From UBA935 sp031556725 (GTDB lineage: Bacteria > Bacillota > Clostridia > Lachnospirales > Lachnospiraceae): a DNA stretch of 64,000 nt. Positions 1-6,798 of this stretch are shown here, piece by piece (within the stretch, counting starts at the first letter, position 1; each line of letters begins with the position of its first letter). Position numbers and translations under genes: made by a program. The stretch is taken from NCBI GenBank assembly GCA_031556725.1, contig JAVBSL010000009.1, positions 124,001 through 188,000 on the forward strand, in the 5' to 3' direction. The notes under the pieces are model-generated. The model was given only the letters and a program-made list of their open reading frames with translations, was not told the origin of the DNA and made no database searches.

Positions 1-777
1 AGTAGTAAGGGCTTCGCCTTCTACATCTTCGGCAACAATCAAAAGCTTGGCGCCTGACTGTACTACCTGCTCCAACAGGGGAAGAATCTCCTGAATGTTA
101 GTGATTTTCTTATCGGTCAATAAGATATAAGGATTTTCCAAAGTGGCTTCCATCTTATCCATATCGGTTGCCATATAAGCGGAAATATATCCTCTGTCAA
201 ACTGCATACCTTCTACCAGATCCAACTCGGTCAGCATGGTCTTGCTTTCTTCGATGGTGATAACACCATCATTGGATACTTTTTCCATAGCATCTGCTAC
301 TAACTGTCCAACTTCGTCATCACCTGAGGAAACAGCTGCTACTCTGGCGATATGTTCTTTACCGTTTACTTTGGCGCTCATTTTGGCAATGGCATCTACG
401 GCACACTCGGTAGCCTTGCGCATTCCCTTCCTTAAAATAATGGGGTTAGCTCCGGCAGCCAGATTTTTCATTCCTTCACTGACCATAGCCTGTGCCAAAA
501 CAGTTGCGGTGGTGGTTCCGTCACCGGCAACATCGTTGGTTTTGGTAGCCACTTCTTTTACCAGTTGGGCTCCCATATTTTCAAAAGCATCTTCCAATTC
601 AATTTCTTTGGCAATGGTCACACCGTCATTGGTAATCAGCGGTGCTCCGAAAGATTTGTCCAATACTACGTTTCTTCCTTTCGGACCCAGGGTCACTCTT
701 ACGGTATTTGCTAATTGATTTACACCTGATTCTAATGCTGCACGCGCTTCTGCGCCATGCTTTAATTCTTTTGCCAT
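1..777 (-). CDS. groEL: Chaperonin GroEL (Hsp60), N-terminal 259 residues
   Basis: This is the large chaperonin subunit, which refolds cytosolic proteins in an ATP-driven double ring with GroES. The reading frame starts at an ATG with product MAKELKHGAEAR and stays open to the window edge, so only about half of the usual ~540 residues are visible; the truncation is a window artefact. Visible family signatures include VTLGPKGRNV near residue 28 and the ATP-binding GDGTTTATVLAQ near residue 86. It lies 23 bp downstream of groES on the same strand and shares its CIRCE-controlled promoter. Identification is near certain. Confidence 0.98.
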   Translation of the reverse strand, partial: MAKELKHGAEARAALESGVNQLANTVRVTLGPKGRNVVLDKSFGAPLITNDGVTIAKEIELEDAFENMGAQLVKEVATKTNDVAGDGTTTATVLAQAMVSEGMKNLAAGANPIILRKGMRKATECAVDAIAKMSAKVNGKEHIARVAAVSSGDDEVGQLVADAMEKVSNDGVITIEESKTMLTELDLVEGMQFDRGYISAYMATDMDKMEATLENPYILLTDKKITNIQEILPLLEQVVQSGAKLLIVAEDVEGEALTT

Positions 778-800
778 ATCAATGTCTCCTTCCAAATCCC

Positions 801-1085
801 TTATTCAATTACTGCTAAAATGTCATTCTGTTTTACGATAATATATTCTTCTTCCTCAATCTTCACTTCCGTGCCGGCATACTTGGAATAAATAACCTGA
901 TCTCCAACCTTCACTTCCATCTTGATCTCCTTGCCATCTACCACTCCGCCGGGACCTACGGCAATTACTTCCGCCTGCTGAGGTTTCTCTTTGTTCTGTC
1001 CGGGTAATACAATACCTGACTTAGTAGTTTCTTCCGCAACTAACTGCTTTAATACGACTCTGTCGCCCAATGGTACTAATTTCAT
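801..1085 (-). CDS. groES: Co-chaperonin GroES (Hsp10)
   Basis: A 94-residue protein, the normal length for the heptameric lid that closes the GroEL chamber. It begins MKLVPLGDRVVLK and carries the mobile-loop region (ETTKSGIVLPG, about residues 19-29) and the C-terminal segment EYIIVKQNDILAVIE typical of bacterial GroES. A Shine-Dalgarno AAGGAGG precedes the ATG. It is the first gene of the groES-groEL operon, with a perfect CIRCE operator about 45 bp upstream of its start. Confidence 0.98.
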   Translation of the reverse strand: MKLVPLGDRVVLKQLVAEETTKSGIVLPGQNKEKPQQAEVIAVGPGGVVDGKEIKMEVKVGDQVIYSKYAGTEVKIEEEEYIIVKQNDILAVIE

Positions 1086-1129
1086 ACAAAAGCCTCCTTA
1101 CTTGATATTAGTATATTCCTTTACGTTTG

Positions 1130-1156
1130 TTAGCACTCGTTTTCGTTGAGTGCTAA
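1130..1156. promoter_or_regulatory. CIRCE element (HrcA operator) of groESL
   Basis: A perfect inverted repeat TTAGCACTC - 9 nt - GAGTGCTAA, identical to the canonical CIRCE consensus bound by the heat-shock repressor HrcA. It lies between the groESL promoter and groES. hrcA itself is not in this window. Confidence 0.97.
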
Positions 1157-1170
1157 TTTCAACATATATT

Positions 1171-1199
1171 ATAATATCTCTTTCTTTAAAGAATTGCAA
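1171..1199 (-). promoter_or_regulatory. Sigma-A-type promoter of groESL
   Basis: On the minus strand TTGCAA and TATTAT are separated by exactly 17 nt, directly upstream of the CIRCE element. An overlapping TATAAT (1168-1173) would need a 20-nt spacer. The operator lies just after the -10 box, as expected for HrcA repression. Confidence 0.75.
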
Positions 1200-1226
1200 T
1201 ATAGTTTTTTCAATTTAATAAAAATT

Positions 1227-1925
1227 TTAGATTCCCTTTATTAAGCGTTCACGATATCCTGGCTGCCCTTTCATTTCCAGCTTATCCTGAAACATTTCAT
1301 ACTCTGCATCAGACAGCAGCCCTTCCAGCTTTTCTTCAATATTGGTTTTGATTACCATTCCTGCTGCAACCGATGGCGTCAGATGTGAATCTGGGAATGC
1401 ATCACACCGTTCTTTGATCCTTCTGATATAAGCCTCAGCCTCCCCTTCCTGAACCATCGGAATAAGAACCGCAAATACATCACCATCAATCCTTCCGATA
1501 ATATAATCCGCCTTCGCTTCCTTCTGTAAAATCCCTGCAACAATCCGAATCAGCCGGTCACTTTCCTCATACCCGAAATGTTCATTGGCATATTTCCAGT
1601 CGTTGATATTCACATGCAGTACTGCCACCGGAACGATTTCCGCCCGGTCAATTACATTCATACGATTCTCAAAATAAGTTTTACTAAGTAATCCGGTAAG
1701 CCGGTCTTCCCTGCTGACGGATTCTGTTTTACAAAGAGAATCCAGATAGCGTATCATCAGATCTGACAGTTCTTCAACCTGCTTCTTTTGTTCTTTTGTC
1801 AGCAGATTATCTGTGTTGCTGCCTGCGGTTTTCGCTGTGCCCAAATAATCAGCCAGTGTTTCAACGGCAGCTGTCAGCACCTGCTCGCCAAAACAATCTA
1901 ATATTTTTTCTCTGACATAATCCAT
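1227..1925 (-). CDS. Degenerate GGDEF-domain protein
   Basis: A 232-residue soluble protein with an N-terminal helical part (about 1-75) and a GGDEF-like domain (about 80-210). The upstream motif DRLTGLLSKTYFE matches the family's DxLTGLxNRxxF. The catalytic signature, however, reads RIDGDVF, so GGDEF has become DGDVF and the essential Glu is Val. By family knowledge this should abolish diguanylate cyclase activity, leaving at most nucleotide sensing or a structural role. No membrane segment or sensor domain is visible. It follows the symporter gene by 27 bp on the same strand and may be the last gene of the sulfur operon. A normal Shine-Dalgarno (CAGGGAG) precedes the ATG. Confidence 0.75.
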   Translation of the reverse strand: MDYVREKILDCFGEQVLTAAVETLADYLGTAKTAGSNTDNLLTKEQKKQVEELSDLMIRYLDSLCKTESVSREDRLTGLLSKTYFENRMNVIDRAEIVPVAVLHVNINDWKYANEHFGYEESDRLIRIVAGILQKEAKADYIIGRIDGDVFAVLIPMVQEGEAEAYIRRIKERCDAFPDSHLTPSVAAGMVIKTNIEEKLEGLLSDAEYEMFQDKLEMKGQPGYRERLIKGI

Positions 1926-1952
1926 TTATCGTTCTCCCTGCTCCATGTGCTT

Positions 1953-3311
1953 TTACTTAATCAAACCCAGAACCAACAACACTACTATAAGAAGAGGCAG
2001 CACAAACTGCATATAGTATTTCATTATACGAGGCATCTTCAGCCCACTTCCCTGGTTTACTTCTTCTAAATACTTGTCAAATCCCCAGCCCCACTTAGAA
2101 ACACAAAACAACAAAAAGACCAGTGCTCCGATGGGCAGCAGCAGATTACTTACAATAAAATCTTCTAAATCCAGTACATTCGATCCTGCCCCCATAGGCT
2201 GGAACCCGGAAAGCAAATTAAAGCCGAGTACACAAGGTACCGACCCCGCCAATAAGATAAATCCGTTAATAACAGCCGCTTTGATACGGCTGATGCCGAA
2301 GCCGTCCATACAACATGCAATCACATTTTCAAACACAGCAATTACTGTGGACAATGCTGCAAAGGACATAAACAAAAAGAATAGTGTTCCCCATATCCGG
2401 CCGCCGTTCATTGCCCCGAATATTTTGGGTAAAGTAATAAAAATCAGACTGGGACCACTGTCCGGATTTACTCCAAAAGCAAAGCTCGCCGGAAAAATAA
2501 TCAGACCCGCCGTAATTGCCACAAAGGTATCCAATATTGTTATGCGGATGGATTCGCCAAGAAGGGTATGCTCTTTTCCCAAATAACTGCCGAATATCTC
2601 CATCGAACCTATTCCCACGCTCAATGTAAAAAATGCCTGATTCATGGCGGCAACAATAACATTAATTATCCCGATTTCTTTCATTTTATTAAAATCCGGT
2701 TTTAAGTAAAAGACCAGTCCCGCCATCCCCCCTTTTAGGGCAACACTGTTCACGGCCAGTACCGTAATCAGTACTAGCAGGGCAACCATCATTATTTTTG
2801 TGACCTTTTCCACACCGTTTTGCACCCCCAGCGCACAGACTGCACATCCCAGCACTACCGAAAGTACCATCCAAAATCCCATCTCCAGGGGGGCATCCAA
2901 TAAATTTCCAAATACATCTGATGCGGCCTTAGAGCTTTCAGCCGTTATGGTACCGGTTAAAAATTTGAAAAAATAGCAAATCATCCAACCACAAACAGTG
3001 GTATAAAACATCATCAGCAAGTAATTCCCAATCATTGCCGGAAATCCATACCAATGCCATTTCTGTCCCGGCTTCTCCAGCTCTTGATAACATCCCATAA
3101 TACTTTTCTTGCTGCTTCTTCCCACGGCAAGTTCCATCGTCAAAACCGGAATTCCTAAAACTACTAAAAATATAATATAAAATAAAACGAATATGCCGCC
3201 CCCGTTATTACCCGCAACATAAGGAAATCTCCATACATTACCGATGCCGATGGCACATCCTGCCGCAACTAAGATAAACCCCAGCCTCGACTTAAAACTC
3301 TCTCTTTCCAT
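1953..3311 (-). CDS. Sodium:amino-acid symporter, NSS (SNF) family
   Basis: A 452-residue polytopic membrane protein of the neurotransmitter:sodium symporter family (LeuT/MhsT/TnaT-like), importing an amino acid with Na+. Helix 1 carries the family hallmark GNVWRFPYVAGNNGGG (about residues 24-39), whose unwound centre binds substrate and sodium. About eleven hydrophobic helices can be counted; bacterial members have 11 or 12. The gene starts 13 bp after malY stops, in the same operon as cysK and the trans-sulfuration enzyme. This suggests, but does not prove, a substrate linked to sulfur amino acids; the motif alone does not reveal specificity. Confidence 0.88.
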   Translation of the reverse strand: MERESFKSRLGFILVAAGCAIGIGNVWRFPYVAGNNGGGIFVLFYIIFLVVLGIPVLTMELAVGRSSKKSIMGCYQELEKPGQKWHWYGFPAMIGNYLLMMFYTTVCGWMICYFFKFLTGTITAESSKAASDVFGNLLDAPLEMGFWMVLSVVLGCAVCALGVQNGVEKVTKIMMVALLVLITVLAVNSVALKGGMAGLVFYLKPDFNKMKEIGIINVIVAAMNQAFFTLSVGIGSMEIFGSYLGKEHTLLGESIRITILDTFVAITAGLIIFPASFAFGVNPDSGPSLIFITLPKIFGAMNGGRIWGTLFFLFMSFAALSTVIAVFENVIACCMDGFGISRIKAAVINGFILLAGSVPCVLGFNLLSGFQPMGAGSNVLDLEDFIVSNLLLPIGALVFLLFCVSKWGWGFDKYLEEVNQGSGLKMPRIMKYYMQFVLPLLIVVLLVLGLIK

Positions 3312-3324
3312 ACTTAACCACCCA

Positions 3325-4494
3325 TTATCCCAATGCAGCTAAAAGCTTGTGCATAGCCGTTTCCAATGTTTTTCTGGGACAGGCAATGTTAATCCGCTCA
3401 AACCCTTCGCCGCCTTTTCCAAACATCCTTCCGCTGTCAAGCCAGAGTCCCGCCTTTTTTACAATGAGATCTTCCCGCTCATCTTCGCTTAAGGAAAGTC
3501 CGTGGCAATCCAGCCAGATCAAATAGGTCCCCTCCGGTTCTATCAGGCGAATCTGGGAAAGGCGCTTCTGTAAAAACGTCCTGACAAAATCCAGATTTCC
3601 TTTCAAATAATCCTGCAACTGTTCCAACCACTCCTCGCCGCCTTCATAAGCCGCCTGACAGGCCACCAGTCCAATCATATTTAACTCACAATATCCGGTT
3701 TTGGCAATTTCCTTATTGAATGCTTCACGAATGTCTTTATTGGCAATAAATATATTAGCCACCTGCAGTCCTGCCAGATTAAAGGTCTTACTGGGGGCCG
3801 TGCAGGTAATGGTCATCTGTTCGAACTCACTTCCCAGGCTTGCAAATACCAAATGCTTCTGTCCGGGATAGGTGAAATCGCTGTGAACTTCATCACTTAC
3901 TACTAACACGCCGTGTTTTCGACAGATTTCTCCCATTCTCCGCAGTTCCTCTTCCCGATAAACCCGGCCTACCGGATTATGAGGATTGCATAAGACAAAA
4001 ATTTTTACTCGGTTTTCCTGTATCTTCTTTTCAAAATCAGCATAGTCCACTTCATAGTGGCCATTGCGGTAAATCAGTTCGTTGTTTACCAGCTTACGCT
4101 CATTATGTAAAATCTCATCACAGAAAGGATAATAAACCGGCTGCTGAATCAGTATTCCGTCATTTTTCTTTGAAAAAGCCCTGATAGCTGTGGAAATGGC
4201 AAAAACTACCCCCGGTGTTTTCACCAGCCATTCTTCCTGCAGCTGATAAGAAAAACGCTTCTGATACCACCTTTCTATCGCCGTAAAATAATCCTTTTTC
4301 ACATCGGAATAGCCAAAGATGCCCAGTTCAACACTTTCCTTTATTTTATCCTGTACACAGGGCGGCACCCGAAAATCCATATCAGCCACCCAAAGCGGTA
4401 ATACGCCTTCCGGTTTTCCCCGTTCCTGTGCAAAATCGTATTTTAACGAATTGGTGTTTTTCCGGTCAATGATTTCATCAAAATCATAAATCAT
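3325..4494 (-). CDS. malY: PLP-dependent C-S lyase, MalY/PatB family (cystathionine beta-lyase)
   Basis: A 389-residue fold-type I PLP enzyme with the usual MalY/PatB length. It begins MIYDFDEIIDRKNTNSLKYD, with the family's WVADMDF stretch near residues 35-41. The cofactor-binding Asp is in SDEVHSDF (D201) and the Schiff-base Lys is in TAPSKTFNLAG (K236). Family members cleave cystathionine or cysteine to pyruvate, ammonia and a thiol, and E. coli MalY also moonlights as a regulator. It follows the gamma-family trans-sulfuration gene by 16 bp, so the two together could interconvert cysteine and homocysteine. A GAGGAGG Shine-Dalgarno supports the start. Confidence 0.87.
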   Translation of the reverse strand: MIYDFDEIIDRKNTNSLKYDFAQERGKPEGVLPLWVADMDFRVPPCVQDKIKESVELGIFGYSDVKKDYFTAIERWYQKRFSYQLQEEWLVKTPGVVFAISTAIRAFSKKNDGILIQQPVYYPFCDEILHNERKLVNNELIYRNGHYEVDYADFEKKIQENRVKIFVLCNPHNPVGRVYREEELRRMGEICRKHGVLVVSDEVHSDFTYPGQKHLVFASLGSEFEQMTITCTAPSKTFNLAGLQVANIFIANKDIREAFNKEIAKTGYCELNMIGLVACQAAYEGGEEWLEQLQDYLKGNLDFVRTFLQKRLSQIRLIEPEGTYLIWLDCHGLSLSEDEREDLIVKKAGLWLDSGRMFGKGGEGFERINIACPRKTLETAMHKLLAALG

Positions 4495-4510
4495 CTTAAG
4501 CTTCCTCCTC

Positions 4511-5656
4511 TTATCCGATTGCCTGTTCCAGATCTTTAATCAAATCTTCTGCATTTTCAATTCCTACCGACATCCGGAGCAGCGTTTCATCCACCCCTAA
4601 TGCCTCTCTCACCTGCCTGGGTACATCTGCATGGGTTTGGAGCATAGGGTAAGTAATCAGGCTCTCTACACCACCCAGACTTTCTGCAAAATAAATCAAT
4701 TTCACCCGGTCCAGAATCTGTTTTGCGGTTTTTTCACTATCTACTCGAAATGATACCATACCTCCATAACCTTTGCACTGTTTTTTTATAATTTCTTTTG
4801 ACTGATGATTGGGCAAACCGATATAATAAACTTCTTTTACTTTAGGGTTGGTCTGTAAATAGGAAGCAATCCGCAGGGCATTTTCCTGATGCCTTTCCAT
4901 CCGGATCGCCAGGGTCTTGATGCCTCGCAAAATCAGCCAGCTGTCCATCGGTGCCAATCCGGCTCCGGTAGTTTTAATAATATATCGCAATCGCTCCGAA
5001 AGGTCGCTTCGATTGGTCACTAAAAAACCGGCCAGAGTGTCATTGTGCCCGCCCAGATATTTCGTTCCGCTATGCAGCACCAGATCAGCTCCCAATACCA
5101 GCGGATTCTGAAAATACGGACTAAGGAAAGTATTATCTACAATCAAAAGACATTTCGTTTCTAAAGCCAGCTCTGCGGCAGCCCGGATATCTGTAATATT
5201 CATCATGGGGTTGGTGGGGGTCTCTATGTATATCGCTTTGGTATTGGCTTTAACAGCATTACGGATATGATCAATTTTCCGGCTATCTACAAAGGTAATC
5301 TCCACACCGTTTTTCACACTGATATTCTGAAAAAGACGGGTGGTTCCACCATAAAGATCATCCGTCACCACCAGGTGATCACCCGGCTGAAACAATTCCA
5401 TCATGGCATTTACCGCTGCCATTCCTGAGGAAAAAGCCAGCGCGTCAATTCCCTGTTCCAAATCAGCAACGATCCTTTCCACCTCTTCTCTGGTGGGATT
5501 CTGCAGTCTGGAATAATCATAACCGGTACTCTGTTCTACCCCCGGATGGGCGTAAGCTGCAGTTTGAAAAATAGGGAAGCTGATGCTTCCCGTATTTTCC
5601 ACTGCTTTTCTATGTTCATTTCCTCTGACACAAACCGTCTCTATCTTTCTTTCCAT
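4511..5656 (-). CDS. Trans-sulfuration PLP enzyme (cystathionine gamma-synthase/gamma-lyase family)
   Basis: A 381-residue Cys/Met-metabolism PLP enzyme. The cofactor Lys is K199 in HSGTKYLGGH, and SSGMAAVNAMMELF (about 76-89) and ETPTNPMMNI (about 145-154) are family signatures. I chose the ATG giving MERKIETVCVRG because it has a GAGG Shine-Dalgarno six bases upstream; an upstream in-frame start adds 14 residues but lies inside cysK. The start codon begins just after the cysK stop, so the two are translationally coupled. MetB (synthase), MccB/CGL (lyase) and O-acetylhomoserine sulfhydrylase look alike. With cysK upstream and malY downstream, homocysteine-to-cysteine or cysteine-to-methionine conversion is equally possible. 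Confidence 0.85.
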   Translation of the reverse strand: MERKIETVCVRGNEHRKAVENTGSISFPIFQTAAYAHPGVEQSTGYDYSRLQNPTREEVERIVADLEQGIDALAFSSGMAAVNAMMELFQPGDHLVVTDDLYGGTTRLFQNISVKNGVEITFVDSRKIDHIRNAVKANTKAIYIETPTNPMMNITDIRAAAELALETKCLLIVDNTFLSPYFQNPLVLGADLVLHSGTKYLGGHNDTLAGFLVTNRSDLSERLRYIIKTTGAGLAPMDSWLILRGIKTLAIRMERHQENALRIASYLQTNPKVKEVYYIGLPNHQSKEIIKKQCKGYGGMVSFRVDSEKTAKQILDRVKLIYFAESLGGVESLITYPMLQTHADVPRQVREALGVDETLLRMSVGIENAEDLIKDLEQAIG

Positions 5657-5657
5657 C

Positions 5658-6593
5658 TTAAACCTCACTGAAAAGTGGCGTTGAATAGTATCTGTCACCG
5701 GTATCCGGAAGGATTACCACGATGCGCTTGCCTTGATTCTCCGGACGTTTGCCCAACTCAATTGCAGCATACAACGCTGCTCCCGAAGAAATACCCACCA
5801 ACAGTCCTTCGGTCTTAGCCAAAAGCTTGGATGTGGCAAAAGCATCTTCATTTTCCACTTTAATGATTTCATCATAAATACCGGTATTTAGTGTCCCCGG
5901 TACAAATCCTGCTCCAATCCCCTGAATCTTGTGCGGTCCGCTTACTCCTTCTGAAAGCACCGGTGAGCTTGCCGGTTCTACCGCCACCACTTTAATATTC
6001 TGATCCCTGCTCTTTAAATATGCACCGGTACCGCTGATGGTTCCGCCGGTTCCAACTCCTGCTACTAAGATATCAACTTTACCGTCGGTATCTTCCCAGA
6101 TCTCCGGACCGGTGGTTTTCTCATGGATCTGCGGATTGATGGGATTCTCAAACTGTCCGGGAATAAAGCTGCCGGGAATTTCTGCTGCCAGTTCCTCTGC
6201 CTTGGCAATGGCTCCCTTCATACCTTTGGCACCATCGGTAAGTACCAGTTCCGCACCGTATGCTTTTAAGATATTTCTTCTTTCTACACTCATAGTTTCC
6301 GGCATGGTCAGGATAATCCGGTATCCCTTTGCTGCGGCAATTGCTGCCAGGCCGATTCCGGTATTACCTGAAGTAGGTTCTATAATAACCGCACCTTCCT
6401 TCAAAATCCCTTTGGCTTCCGCATCCTCAACCATCGCTTTGGCAATTCGGTCCTTGACGCTGCCTGATGGGTTAAAATATTCTAACTTTACTAATAATTC
6501 TGCCGCCACACCGGCTTTTTTCTCCAGATTGGTTACTTCTACTAAAGGGGTCTTTCCAACTAATTCTAATGCTCCGGTATAAATTCTTCCCAT
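5658..6593 (-). CDS. cysK: Cysteine synthase A (O-acetylserine sulfhydrylase)
   Basis: A 311-residue fold-type II PLP enzyme that makes cysteine from O-acetylserine and sulfide. The Schiff-base Lys is K47 in NPSGSVKDRIA, the substrate loop is PTSGNTGIGLA near residues 73-83, and GTGGTISG (about 180) binds the phosphate. The length fits CysK; CysM would be shorter and diverge in these loops. It is the promoter-proximal gene of the sulfur operon, with AGAGG eight bases before the ATG. Confidence 0.95.
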   Translation of the reverse strand: MGRIYTGALELVGKTPLVEVTNLEKKAGVAAELLVKLEYFNPSGSVKDRIAKAMVEDAEAKGILKEGAVIIEPTSGNTGIGLAAIAAAKGYRIILTMPETMSVERRNILKAYGAELVLTDGAKGMKGAIAKAEELAAEIPGSFIPGQFENPINPQIHEKTTGPEIWEDTDGKVDILVAGVGTGGTISGTGAYLKSRDQNIKVVAVEPASSPVLSEGVSGPHKIQGIGAGFVPGTLNTGIYDEIIKVENEDAFATSKLLAKTEGLLVGISSGAALYAAIELGKRPENQGKRIVVILPDTGDRYYSTPLFSEV

Positions 6594-6669
6594 ATTCTTT
6601 TCCTCTTTTCTACATTTTTCTCTTTCCCATAATTCCTACCACTTAAATATGATTAATAGGTTTAGTAGG

Positions 6670-6698
6670 ATTATATGGTATTCCGGCCAAAAAGTCAA
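6670..6698 (-). promoter_or_regulatory. Sigma-A promoter of the cysK operon
   Basis: TTGACT and TATAAT with an exact 17-nt spacer on the minus strand, about 75 bp upstream of cysK. Just downstream lies a spaced inverted repeat TCCTAC/GTAGGA (6634-6639 and 6665-6670). Its position over the transcription start would suit a repressor of the Rrf2 (CymR) type that controls cysteine genes in Firmicutes; that assignment is inference. Confidence 0.8.
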
Positions 6699-6733
6699 CA
6701 CTAAATTCCAAAAATTTTTTCGACATTATTATT

Positions 6734-6762
6734 CACCGATTGTTGTCGAATTACATACAATA
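6734..6762 (+). promoter_or_regulatory. Sigma-K-like (late mother-cell sporulation) promoter
   Basis: CACC, 16 nt, then CATACAATA. This fits the Bacillus sigma-K consensus (mACm, N16, CATAnnnTA) exactly; the -10 part CATACAAT also fits sigma-E. No convincing sigma-A -35 stands 17 nt from this -10. It lies 37 bp upstream of the thioester-protein start. Sites this short can occur by chance, so the call rests on agreement with the leaderless surface-like protein it precedes. Confidence 0.5.
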
Positions 6763-6798
6763 AAGTAGAAACTTATCAAGAAAAGAAAGGCGCAAAAT

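Noticed and set aside
236..718. A 160-residue plus-strand frame
   Set aside because: Antisense to groEL, which is certain on the minus strand.
6720..6749. Inverted repeat TCGACA/TGTCGA upstream of the thioester gene
   Set aside because: Short arms (6 bp) with an 18-nt spacer; it overlaps the sigma-K-like promoter but is too weak to call an operator.
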